Assembly (NCBI GenBank): GCA_947476275.1
Contig: CANJPQ010000014.1
Coordinates: forward strand, 1-64,000
Source of the DNA: Fidelibacterota bacterium
Lineage (GTDB): Bacteria; Pseudomonadota; Alphaproteobacteria; Rhodospirillales; Rhodospirillaceae
Direction: 5' to 3'
DNA: 64,000 nucleotides
The position numbers and the translations under genes are program-made. Positions 39,344 through 47,346 of the stretch are shown here, one piece after another. Numbering within the stretch: position 1 is the stretch's first letter; every line of letters begins with the position of its first letter. Under the pieces are notes generated by a model, which was given only the letters and a program-made list of their open reading frames with translations, had not been told where the DNA came from and searched no databases.

Positions 39344-40437
39344 GGCACCCGTTCAGCTACGTACGCAGCGATGGCAAGGCTCGAGGTCAGCCCGGGCGAT
39401 TCTATGCCGTAAAGCGCGAGGAAACCGTTAACACCTGTCTCCGCCGGGGTCTGGATGGCAAAGTCCGAGGCTGCCTCACCAGGGGCTTGAATCTTCGGGC
39501 GAATGCCTGCGTAGCCGGGCCGCAGGGCGCCGTCTGGCAGGCCCGGCCAATATTTACGGACGGCGGTGTAGAAATCCGCCTCCCGGCTCTCATCGACGTC
39601 GTAATTGACCGCAGGCACCCATTGCAGGTCCGGCCCGAAGCGGCCCTGACCGGCCATGTCCCGGGTGTAGTGCAAGCCAAGGCTGGCGGTGCCGGGCAGG
39701 GGGTAGATCAGCCGCTCGAAGGGCGCCTTGCCCGACAGGTAGAAGTAGTTGCCCTTGGCGAAGTGCTGGGGCGGGATGCTGGCTGGCGTCACGCCGGTGA
39801 TCGACCGGCTGACCCCCTGGGCCCCAAGGCCGGCACAGTTAATGACTGTCGCGCACGACAGGGTCATGGCCGCCTCCCCGCCGACCTCGATCACCACCCG
39901 GTCGCCGTCTGCCCGGCCGCCGGTCACCGGGGCTTTCACAGCCAGTGTGGCGCCGTGGGTCTCCGCGTCCCCCAGGATCGCCAGCATGTAGCCGTGACTG
40001 TCGATGATGCCGGTCAGGGGCGAATGCAGGGCCGCGGCGCAGTGGAGATTGGGCTCGATCCGGTTGGCGTCGTCGCCGGTCAGCCACGTCATGTAGACGC
40101 CGCCTGCCGCCGCGTGGTCCTGGAGTTTCTTCAACTCGGCGCATTCGGCCTCATCGGAGGCGATCACCAGCTTGGTGCAGCGGTTATAGGTGACCGCATA
40201 GGCGTCGCAGAACGAATACATCATGTCGCGGCCCATCACGCACAGGTGCTCCTTCAAGCTTCCGTGCGGATAGTGGATGCCGGCGTGGATGACTTCGCTG
40301 TTGCGGGCCGAAGTGATGGTGCCGAACGCATCCTCGGCTTCCAGGATCAGGACCTCGCGCCCCTTGCGGGCCATGGCGCGCGCCACCGCCAGCCCGACAA
40401 CACCGGCGCCGATGACGACGCAATCGGCCGTTTCCAT
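39340..40437 (-). CDS. FAD-dependent oxidoreductase, L-2-hydroxyglutarate dehydrogenase-like
   Basis: I choose ATG 40437 (METADCVVIGAGVVGLAVARAM), giving 365 residues; GAGG stands about ten bases upstream. The dinucleotide-binding GAGVVG, the FAD-linked SARNSEVIHAGIHYPHGSLKEHLCV segment and C-terminal GYAGIRPKI place it with the L2HGDH/DAO-fold enzymes. The expected reaction is L-2-hydroxyglutarate to 2-oxoglutarate, repairing a side product of dehydrogenases. It is first in a two-gene minus-strand operon and divergent from mipZ. Confidence 0.87.
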   Translation of the reverse strand: METADCVVIGAGVVGLAVARAMARKGREVLILEAEDAFGTITSARNSEVIHAGIHYPHGSLKEHLCVMGRDMMYSFCDAYAVTYNRCTKLVIASDEAECAELKKLQDHAAAGGVYMTWLTGDDANRIEPNLHCAAALHSPLTGIIDSHGYMLAILGDAETHGATLAVKAPVTGGRADGDRVVIEVGGEAAMTLSCATVINCAGLGAQGVSRSITGVTPASIPPQHFAKGNYFYLSGKAPFERLIYPLPGTASLGLHYTRDMAGQGRFGPDLQWVPAVNYDVDESREADFYTAVRKYWPGLPDGALRPGYAGIRPKIQAPGEAASDFAIQTPAETGVNGFLALYGIESPGLTSSLAIAAYVAERVP

Positions 40438-40556
40438 GAGCACATCACCTCGTTTACCCGCGGCAAGTGTGAGCGTCGCAAAAGGCGGGGTCAAGTTGGG
40501 CGCCAACGGTTGGTCATATCGTTGCGGCGGACTCGGCGCGGCCTTATGGTCCCGCC

Positions 40557-41381
40557 ATGACGCGGATCATTGTTTTCGGCAACGCCAAGGGCGGCACCGG
40601 TAAGTCGACGTTGGCGATGCACGTCGCCGTCGCTCTGCTCAATCACGGCTTGAAGGTGGCGACGCTCGATCTGGATGCGCGGCAAGGCACGCTGTCGCGC
40701 TACGTCACGAACCGCCGCCGCTATGCCGAGCGCACCAAGACCGCGCTGATGCATCCCCACCACGCGTCGATCCTGCCGTCGAACGTGCCCGGTGCGGACG
40801 AAGCCGAACTCACCAAAGCCATCGCCGCCGCGGCCGAATGCGACGTCATGATCATGGATACGCCCGGCTCCGATACGGAACTGTCGCTGGCGGGGCACAC
40901 CTTCGCCGACGTGATCGTCACCCCGCTCAACGACAGCCTGATCGATCTCGACGTGATCGCCGACGTCGATCCCGTGCGCCGCGCCATCGCGCGCCCCAGC
41001 CACTACGCCGAAAGCGTCTGGAAGGCGAAACAACTGCGCGCGCGTCGCGACGGCGGTAAGCTCGACTGGGTGGTATTGCGCAACCGTGTCGGCCACCTGG
41101 ACGCGCGCAACAAGCGGCTCGTTGCCAAGCTTCTGGATGACCTTGCCAAGCGCATCGGCTTCCGTGTCGCTGATGGCATTTCCGAGCGCGTGATCTTCCG
41201 CGAGTTGTTCCTCGATGGCCTGACGGTCGACGACATGCCGGCCTTGGCCGCAAGCGAGCGCATCGCCGTTTCGCACGTGGCGGCACGCCAGGAATTGCGC
41301 ACGCTTGTGATGGCGCTCGGCATGTTCACCTATGTCGACGAGGAAACTGTCGGAGGGCGCCGCCATGGCACCGGCGGATAA
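40557..41381 (+). CDS. mipZ: Division-plane positioning ATPase MipZ
   Basis: The 274-residue ParA/MinD-type ATPase carries a deviant Walker A, GNAKGGTGKST, with the signature Lys11 and Lys16, then LDLDARQGTLSRYVTNRR and DVMIMDTPGSDTE. MipZ forms a ParB-dependent gradient that blocks FtsZ assembly away from midcell in Caulobacter and relatives, and the length equals Caulobacter MipZ as I recall it. It replaces the Min system in alphaproteobacteria that lack MinCD. The VWA-like gene begins inside its last codons (17-base overlap). Confidence 0.92.
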   Translation: MTRIIVFGNAKGGTGKSTLAMHVAVALLNHGLKVATLDLDARQGTLSRYVTNRRRYAERTKTALMHPHHASILPSNVPGADEAELTKAIAAAAECDVMIMDTPGSDTELSLAGHTFADVIVTPLNDSLIDLDVIADVDPVRRAIARPSHYAESVWKAKQLRARRDGGKLDWVVLRNRVGHLDARNKRLVAKLLDDLAKRIGFRVADGISERVIFRELFLDGLTVDDMPALAASERIAVSHVAARQELRTLVMALGMFTYVDEETVGGRRHGTGG

Positions 41382-42078
41382 GACGCCTGTCGCGCGTCCG
41401 GCCAGCGGCGCGGTTGCGGCGTTCCTGGACAAGGTCGCCGCGACGCCGGCGGTTGCGCGCGGCGCGCGCGGGCGACTGGTGTTCGCCATGGACGCCACCG
41501 CCAGCCGCGGCCCCAGCTGGGCACAAGCGACCAACATCCAGGCGGAGATGTTCCGCGAAGCTGCCACCGTGGGCACGCTGGACGTGCAGCTGGTCTATTA
41601 TCGCGGCTTGTTGGACTTCGGCGCGAGCCCGTGGCTGCAGAACGCCGAGGCGATGATCAATCTGATGCGCAGTGTGAGCGTGCTGGAAGGACAGACGCAA
41701 ATCCTGCGCGTCATGCGCCATGCGGCGGAGGAAGCCCGGCGCGGAAAGGTCAATGCATTGGTATTCATCGGCGACGCCATGGAGGAAAGCGCGGACGCCC
41801 TTATCGGCGCGGCGGGTGAACTCGCCTTGCGCGGCGTGCCGGCGTTCATCTTCCACGAGGGCGGCGAGGAGCCTGCAGGGTCTGTGTTCCGCAAGATCGC
41901 CACGCTCACCCACGGTGCCTATAGTCAATTCAATGCCGGTAGCGCGAAGGAGCTGCGCGACCTGCTCACCGCTGTTGCGGTGTTCGCCGCGGGCGGGCGC
42001 AAGGCGCTGACGGACTACGGCAAGCGTACCGGCGGTGCGGCCTTGCAGCTTACCCACCGCTTCGACACACAGCGCTGA
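41365..42078 (+). CDS. VWA-like protein with DxTxS metal site
   Basis: I choose ATG 41365 with GGAGGG (41352-41357) upstream, giving 237 residues. After a 30-residue Ala-rich lead, GRLVFAMDATASRG carries Asp43, Thr45 and Ser47, a DxTxS variant of the MIDAS. Thr111 (EGQTQI) and Asp137 (VFIGDAMEE) fit the other metal-site positions. VWA proteins usually mediate metal-dependent protein contacts. It has no signal peptide, so it is cytoplasmic. It is coupled to mipZ and to the J-domain gene 3 bases downstream. Confidence 0.8.
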   Translation: MAPADKTPVARPASGAVAAFLDKVAATPAVARGARGRLVFAMDATASRGPSWAQATNIQAEMFREAATVGTLDVQLVYYRGLLDFGASPWLQNAEAMINLMRSVSVLEGQTQILRVMRHAAEEARRGKVNALVFIGDAMEESADALIGAAGELALRGVPAFIFHEGGEEPAGSVFRKIATLTHGAYSQFNAGSAKELRDLLTAVAVFAAGGRKALTDYGKRTGGAALQLTHRFDTQR

Positions 42079-42081
42079 CCC

Positions 42082-42816
42082 ATGCCCCTCTTGCTCGGAC
42101 TGTTTCTCCTCGTCGGCGTCGTGCTGCTGTTCAAGTGGTACGGCGATGCCGACGTCAAACAGATCAAGGCATCGTTCAAATGGACCGGCTTGCTGATCGG
42201 GTTGATGCTGATCGTCTTCCTGGCCGCGACCGGCCGGCTGGGCGTCGCCATGGGCGGCATCATCGCCATGACCGCCTGGGCCTATCGCGTCTTCGGCTGG
42301 TGGCAGATGGCGCGCCAGGTCAAAGGCATGTTCGGCGGCGTGGGTTTCGGTCGCGGGGCCGCGGGGAAGGCGGGGCAAAGCTCCGGGGCTGCGGCGGCCT
42401 TCGTGGAGATGGAACTCAATCACGATACCGGCGAACTGGACGGCCTGGTGAAGAAGGGCCGCTTCGCCGGACGCTGCCTCGGAACTTTAAGCCAGAGCGA
42501 GCTGTTGGCCCTGCTGACCGAAGCCGGCGGCGACCCGGATTCCCGCAGCTTGCTCGAGGCCTATCTCGACCGCCGCTGGCCGGAGTGGCGGGACCAGCCG
42601 GCCGCCCAAGCCGGCGCCCGCCCGCCTGCCACCTCGACGATGGATGAGGCGGAGGCTTTGCGCATCCTCGGTTTGACGGCCGGGGCGTCGGGGGACGATA
42701 TCAAGGCGGCATACCGGCGCCTGATGGGTCAATTGCATCCTGATCGCGGCGGATCGGACTATCTCGCGGCGAAAGTGAACGCCGCCAAGGACGTCCTGTT
42801 GAAGGGCCGCGACTAG
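42082..42816 (+). CDS. Membrane-anchored J-domain protein
   Basis: The 244-residue protein has two or three N-terminal transmembrane segments (residues about 1-18, 33-50 and 53-72) and a middle cytoplasmic region with TGELDGLVKKGRFAGRCLGTLS. The C-terminal J domain spans about 187-244 with the HPD motif at 219-221, required to stimulate DnaK ATPase. The layout (membrane anchor, then terminal J domain) resembles DjlA/Tim14-type co-chaperones. It is the last gene of the mipZ-VWA-J cluster. Confidence 0.88.
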   Translation: MPLLLGLFLLVGVVLLFKWYGDADVKQIKASFKWTGLLIGLMLIVFLAATGRLGVAMGGIIAMTAWAYRVFGWWQMARQVKGMFGGVGFGRGAAGKAGQSSGAAAAFVEMELNHDTGELDGLVKKGRFAGRCLGTLSQSELLALLTEAGGDPDSRSLLEAYLDRRWPEWRDQPAAQAGARPPATSTMDEAEALRILGLTAGASGDDIKAAYRRLMGQLHPDRGGSDYLAAKVNAAKDVLLKGRD

Positions 42817-42932
42817 CCGGCGGCATCCAATTCCCGGGCCGCAGCGAGAGCGCTCAGACGTCGTTTCCTCGCGCGGTTGCAAGGCCCTGGCGGGCGTGGC
42901 AAGACTTCCCCGCGCCTATCCGGGTGACCAAT

Positions 42933-42952
42933 TGGCCGATGCTCATCGGCCA
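42933..42952 (+). promoter_or_regulatory. Perfect hairpin in the galU leader
   Basis: TGGCCGATG (42933-42941) pairs perfectly with CATCGGCCA (42944-42952) around a 2-base loop, ending about 20 bases before the galU ATG and just before its AAGGGA. It has no T-run. It could be a protein-binding palindrome or an RNA stem near the ribosome-binding site. The role is unknown. Confidence 0.35.
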
Positions 42953-42972
42953 CCATCAGCAAGGGAAGTTTC

Positions 42973-43848
42973 ATGGCTCAACGTGTGCGGAAGGCGGTAC
43001 TGCCGGTGGCAGGCCTGGGCACGCGGTTCCTGCCCGCGACCAAGGTGATCCCGAAGGAAATGATTCCGGTGATCGACAAGCCGGTCGTGCAGTACGCGAT
43101 CGAGGAAGCGCGCGCCGCCGGCATCGAGGAGTTCATATTCGTCTCGGCCGAGGGCAAGCAAGCCATCCCGGCGCATTTTTCGGCGCAGCCAAATCTCGAG
43201 CGCCAGCTCGAGGAAAAAGGCAAGACCGCGGAGCTCAAACTCGTGCGTGACGCCATCATACCCCCGGGCAAGATTCATACCGTCATCCAGCACAACCCGC
43301 TCGGCCTCGGCCACGCGGTGTGGTGTGCCAAGGAACTTGTCGGCAATGAGCCGTTCGCCGTGATCCTGCCGGACGATATGGTCCTGTCCGACGTGCCTTG
43401 CCTGAGGCAGCTCATCGACGCTCATGCCAAGGTCGGCGGCCACGTCGTCGCGGTCGAGGATGTTGCGAAGGATCAGACCAACCGCTACGGCATTCTCGAC
43501 GTGCTGTCGGAAGAAGGCCGTCTTGCCAAGGCCAAGGGGCTGGTGGAGAAGCCCGCGCCGGACGTGGCGCCGTCCACTCTCGCCATCATCGGCCGTTATA
43601 TCCTCGACCCGATCGTCTTTGTCGAACTCGACAAGAAGCTCACGGGTGCCGGAAATGAAATTCAATTGACCGACGCATTGAGCCGTACGCTCGGCGCGGT
43701 GCCTTTCCACGGCTATCGCTTCGAGGGGAAGCGCTACGATTGCGGAACCCGGGTCGGTTTCGTGGAAGCCAATGTGGCCTTCGGCCTTGCCCATCCCGAG
43801 ATGCGGGATCGGCTGCGCCCCCTTGTTGAAGCCCTATTGAAGAATTGA
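42973..43848 (+). CDS. galU: UTP-glucose-1-phosphate uridylyltransferase
   Basis: The 291-residue enzyme makes UDP-glucose from UTP and glucose 1-phosphate. The nucleotide-binding signature is VAGLGTRFLPATKVIPKEM near the N-terminus, with GLGHAVWCAKELVG, VILPDDMVL, and GRYILDP later. UDP-glucose is the substrate of Ugd, encoded 40 bases downstream, so the pair supplies UDP-glucuronate. A phosphoglucomutase-type gene at 52.5 kb could provide glucose 1-phosphate. Confidence 0.96.
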   Translation: MAQRVRKAVLPVAGLGTRFLPATKVIPKEMIPVIDKPVVQYAIEEARAAGIEEFIFVSAEGKQAIPAHFSAQPNLERQLEEKGKTAELKLVRDAIIPPGKIHTVIQHNPLGLGHAVWCAKELVGNEPFAVILPDDMVLSDVPCLRQLIDAHAKVGGHVVAVEDVAKDQTNRYGILDVLSEEGRLAKAKGLVEKPAPDVAPSTLAIIGRYILDPIVFVELDKKLTGAGNEIQLTDALSRTLGAVPFHGYRFEGKRYDCGTRVGFVEANVAFGLAHPEMRDRLRPLVEALLKN

Positions 43849-43888
43849 CCGCCGACGCTGGGGGGCGTCGCCACTTAAGGAGCTACCC

Positions 43889-45250
43889 ATGCGCATTGCA
43901 ATGATCGGAACCGGCTACGTTGGCCTCGTCTCGGGAGCGTGTTTCTCCGAGTTCGGTGTCGATGTGGTGTGCGTCGACAAGGACGCGAACAAGATCGCCC
44001 GCCTCAAGAAGGGCGAGATTCCGATTTATGAACCGGGCCTCGAAGACCTCGTCCGCAACAATGCGGAAGCGGGCCGTCTCACCTTCACCACGGATCTCGC
44101 CGAAGCCGTGAAGGGCGTCGATGCTGTGTTCATCGCCGTTGGCACGCCCAGCCGCCGCGGCGACGGCCATGCGGACCTTTCCTACGTTTACGGCGCCGCG
44201 GAAGAGATCGGCCGCGCGCTGACCGGCTACGCCGTCGTCGTGACCAAGTCGACCGTGCCGGTCGGCACCGGCCGCGAGGTTGCGCGCATCATCAAGAAGG
44301 TGCGGCCTGAGCTGGAATTCGATGTCGTTTCCAATCCGGAATTCCTGCGCGAGGGGTCGGCGATCAACGACTTCATGCGCCCCGACCGCGTCGTCATCGG
44401 TGCAGAGACGGAACGTGCGCAGAAGGTGATGCGTCAGCTCTACCGCGTGCTGTACCTGATTGAGACGCCAATCCTGTTCACGCGCCTGGAAACCTCCGAA
44501 CTCATCAAGTACGCCGCCAATACGTTCCTCGCGGCCAAGATCACCTTCATCAACGAGATCGCGGACCTGTGCGAGAAGGTCGGCGCGGATGTACACGATG
44601 TCGCGCGCGGCATCGGCCTGGACGGCCGCATCGGCAAGAAGTTCCTGCACGCTGGCCCAGGTTACGGCGGCTCGTGCTTCCCGAAGGATACTCTGGCACT
44701 CGTGAAGACCGCGCAGGACTACGGCTCGCCCTTGCGCATCATTGAAGCCGTGGTCGACGTGAACGACAAGCGCAAGGCAAAGATGGCCTACAAGATCATC
44801 GACGCCTGCGGCGGCAGCGTGAAAGGCAAGACCATTGCCGTGCTCGGTCTCACCTTCAAGCCGAACACCGACGATATGCGTGATTCGCCCAGCCTCGCCA
44901 TCGTGCCGGCGCTGCAGAAGGCCGGCGCCATCGTGCGCGCCTACGACCCGGAAGGCATGCACGAGGCCGAGAAGATGATGTCCGACGTGCACTTCTGCAC
45001 CGACGCCTACGACGCCATGAAGGGCGCGGATTGCGTGGCGCTGGTCACCGAATGGAACCAGTTCCGCAACCTCGACCTCACGCGTGCCAAGACGCTGCTC
45101 AAGGCTCCGGTCCTGGTGGACCTGCGCAACATCTATAGCCCGGCGGATATGGCGGCGGCGGGGTTCCGCTACACCTGCGTCGGCCGTCCGGATACCAATG
45201 CCACGGAATCCGGGGCCGAGGCGCACGCGGCCGCGGGCGGGAGCCGGTAG
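43889..45250 (+). CDS. ugd: UDP-glucose 6-dehydrogenase
   Basis: The 453-residue enzyme oxidises UDP-glucose to UDP-glucuronate with two NAD+. It begins MRIAMIGTGYVGLVSGACFSEFG (Rossmann motif), carries VTKSTVPVGTGR, and has catalytic Cys263 in GPGYGGSCFPKDT. The C-terminal domain includes GLTFKPNTDDMRDSPS. Length fits the family, with an Ala-rich tail. AAGGAG lies before the ATG. It works with galU in polysaccharide or lipid A precursor supply. Confidence 0.96.
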   Translation: MRIAMIGTGYVGLVSGACFSEFGVDVVCVDKDANKIARLKKGEIPIYEPGLEDLVRNNAEAGRLTFTTDLAEAVKGVDAVFIAVGTPSRRGDGHADLSYVYGAAEEIGRALTGYAVVVTKSTVPVGTGREVARIIKKVRPELEFDVVSNPEFLREGSAINDFMRPDRVVIGAETERAQKVMRQLYRVLYLIETPILFTRLETSELIKYAANTFLAAKITFINEIADLCEKVGADVHDVARGIGLDGRIGKKFLHAGPGYGGSCFPKDTLALVKTAQDYGSPLRIIEAVVDVNDKRKAKMAYKIIDACGGSVKGKTIAVLGLTFKPNTDDMRDSPSLAIVPALQKAGAIVRAYDPEGMHEAEKMMSDVHFCTDAYDAMKGADCVALVTEWNQFRNLDLTRAKTLLKAPVLVDLRNIYSPADMAAAGFRYTCVGRPDTNATESGAEAHAAAGGSR

Positions 45251-45330
45251 GGTTTGCCCACGGCCCCTCGGTCGGTCTAGCCTAGCTGACCCTTCGTTCT
45301 CGGACCCTGGTCCTTCAGAGGCGGCCCGCT

Positions 45331-45843
45331 ATGCCGACCGATGCGCAAGATTCACAGTCGCCGACCTCCACCGGCGTCGACTCCGGCTTCCTTGCGCCGG
45401 TGTTGGTGCTGCTGTGTATGGCGGCTGTCCCATTGTGGCACCTGAAGCAGGCGGACAAGGGGCCGGACTTTAACTTCCGCGTCCAGGAAGCCCGCGTCGC
45501 CAAGGCGATGGTGATGCCTGTGCCAGCGCAGACGGAAAAGCGCGTGCCGCCGCGGGTCGATCCCAAGCGCCCGGTGTCGCAGCCGGCCTACCCGCAGCAA
45601 TCGCGGCGTATGGGCGAGACCGGTACGGTGATCATGCTGCTCACCGTGGCCGAGAACGGCCGCGTTATCGACGCGGCGCTCGATACCTCGAGCGGGCATG
45701 AACGGCTGGATCAGGCTGCGCTCAAAGAGGCGAAGACCTGGCGCCTCGCCCCCGGCACCATCAACGGTTCGCCCGCCACCATGCGCCAGAAGTTCCGGGT
45801 CGTGTTCGGCGGCGCCGATCAGCAGATCCGCAGCGCGACCTAG
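45331..45843 (+). CDS. TonB-family energy transducer
   Basis: The 170-residue product has one N-terminal membrane anchor (APVLVLLCMAAVPLWHL) and a C-terminal TonB domain (about residues 88-168): PAYPQQSRRMGETGTVIMLLTVAENGRVIDAALDTSSGHERLDQAALKEAKTWRLAP. The Pro-rich spacer is short. No exbB/exbD or TonB-dependent receptor is nearby, so it may be an orphan TonB-like protein rather than the main TonB. Confidence 0.85.
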   Translation: MPTDAQDSQSPTSTGVDSGFLAPVLVLLCMAAVPLWHLKQADKGPDFNFRVQEARVAKAMVMPVPAQTEKRVPPRVDPKRPVSQPAYPQQSRRMGETGTVIMLLTVAENGRVIDAALDTSSGHERLDQAALKEAKTWRLAPGTINGSPATMRQKFRVVFGGADQQIRSAT

Positions 45844-45962
45844 GGCTTTCTGGCGGGTTTGGTCACGCCGGTTTATCTCGCGGGCGCGCGGGGATTTGAC
45901 CCTCGCACCCCCCGCATTTCTGGCTAGAGTGGTCCTGCTATAGGGGAAGGGGAATACGACGC

Positions 45963-47339
45963 ATGACGACACCTGCCGCCACAGCTGCGACCGGCGCAAC
46001 GGCCGAGTCTTCGCCCGACGGGGCATTCCCAAATCCGGCGTACGCCTGGTACGTCGTGTTCGTCATCTTCCTCGGCTACATGTTCGCCTTCATCGACCGG
46101 ATCATCGTCGGCATCCTGACCCCGGCGATCCAGGCGGACCTCGGCATCACCGATACCCAATCGGGCCTGCTGCAGGGCCTTGCCTTCGCGCTGTTCTACA
46201 CCGTCTTCGGCATTCCGCTCGGCTGGCTCACGGACCGGTGGAACCGCAAGTGGCTGATGACCATCGGCATGACGGTCTGGAGCGGTATGACCGCGTTCTG
46301 CGGTCTGGCGAATGGCTTTGGCCTCCTGTTCTTCGCGCGGCTCGGCGTGGGCATGGGCGAGGGCAGCTTGAACCCCTGCGCCACCTCGCTGATCAGCGAC
46401 TATTTCCCGCCGCGCACGCGTCCGCGCGCCTTCGGAATCTACGTGATGGGCACCGCACTGGGCACAGGGCTCACCTATCTCATCGGCGGCTTGCTATTGA
46501 AGTGGCTCGCCGAGCGCGGCGGCCTCGACATCCCGGGCTTCGGCCATCTGAAAACCTGGCAGGCGGTGTTCGTGCTCATCGGTGTGCCGGGCCTGATCCC
46601 GGCATTGCTGTTTGCCTTCACCGTGCGCGAGCCGGTGCGCCGCGAAGTCGCCACCAAAGGCGCGCGGGCAAGCGTGTCCGACATCAGGGCGTTCATGCGC
46701 AGCAACAGGGGCACGCTGTTCTGCCACCATGCCGGCATCGCCCTGGTGCTCATGACGGTCTACGGCTTCGTCAACTGGATGCCGACGTTCTTCCTGCGTG
46801 TGCATGCTTGGCAGCCGCAGCAATTCGCGATCACATACGGGACATACGGCATGGTGGCCGGCATCTTCAGCGCATTTTCGTCGGGCTGGCTGGCGACGTG
46901 GCTGAAGGATCGCGGCTACATCGACGGCACGTTCCTTGCGCTCATCATCGGCTGTGCCGGCTGCGTGATCGGCGGCACGATCGCGCCGCTGATGCCCACA
47001 CCGGAAGCGGCGTTGTGGGTCTATATCCTGACGGGAGTCTTCGCCAACTACCCCTCTGTCGCCGGACTCTCGGCCATCGCCGAAGTCGTCCCCAATGAAA
47101 TGCGCGGCATCATCACGTCGATCTACATCATGCTGACCGGACTGTTGTCATCGGGCATCGGTCCGTTCGCGGTAGGATTTGTCACCGATGCGGTGTTCGG
47201 CGATAAGGCTGCGGTCGGGTCTTCCATGGTTGTGGTGAGCCTCATCACCGGCGTGCCGGGCGTGCTGCTGTTGATCATCGGGCGCAAATCCTTCCGCGAC
47301 AGCCTGGCCCGGGCCACCTGGATCACCAAGTCGGCATGA
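45963..47339 (+). CDS. MFS transporter, spinster-like, copy 1
   Basis: The 458-residue, twelve-helix major facilitator has the opening YVVFVIFLGYMFAFIDRIIVGILTPAIQADLGITDTQ and the loop 2-3 motif GIPLGWLTDRWNRK. The helix-4 region is RLGVGMGEGSLNPCATSLISDYFPPRTRPRAFGIY. Spinster-type MFS members carry varied small molecules; the substrate here is unknown. It is 7 bases upstream of cstA and is probably co-transcribed. A close paralog lies at 51093-52448. Confidence 0.9.
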   Translation: MTTPAATAATGATAESSPDGAFPNPAYAWYVVFVIFLGYMFAFIDRIIVGILTPAIQADLGITDTQSGLLQGLAFALFYTVFGIPLGWLTDRWNRKWLMTIGMTVWSGMTAFCGLANGFGLLFFARLGVGMGEGSLNPCATSLISDYFPPRTRPRAFGIYVMGTALGTGLTYLIGGLLLKWLAERGGLDIPGFGHLKTWQAVFVLIGVPGLIPALLFAFTVREPVRREVATKGARASVSDIRAFMRSNRGTLFCHHAGIALVLMTVYGFVNWMPTFFLRVHAWQPQQFAITYGTYGMVAGIFSAFSSGWLATWLKDRGYIDGTFLALIIGCAGCVIGGTIAPLMPTPEAALWVYILTGVFANYPSVAGLSAIAEVVPNEMRGIITSIYIMLTGLLSSGIGPFAVGFVTDAVFGDKAAVGSSMVVVSLITGVPGVLLLIIGRKSFRDSLARATWITKSA

Positions 47340-47346
47340 GGCGCGG

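Noticed and set aside
45896-45930. TTGACC and TAGAGT as a promoter for the first MFS gene
   Set aside because: The spacing is 23 bases, too long for a sigma-70 promoter, and the nearer TATAGG has no good -35.
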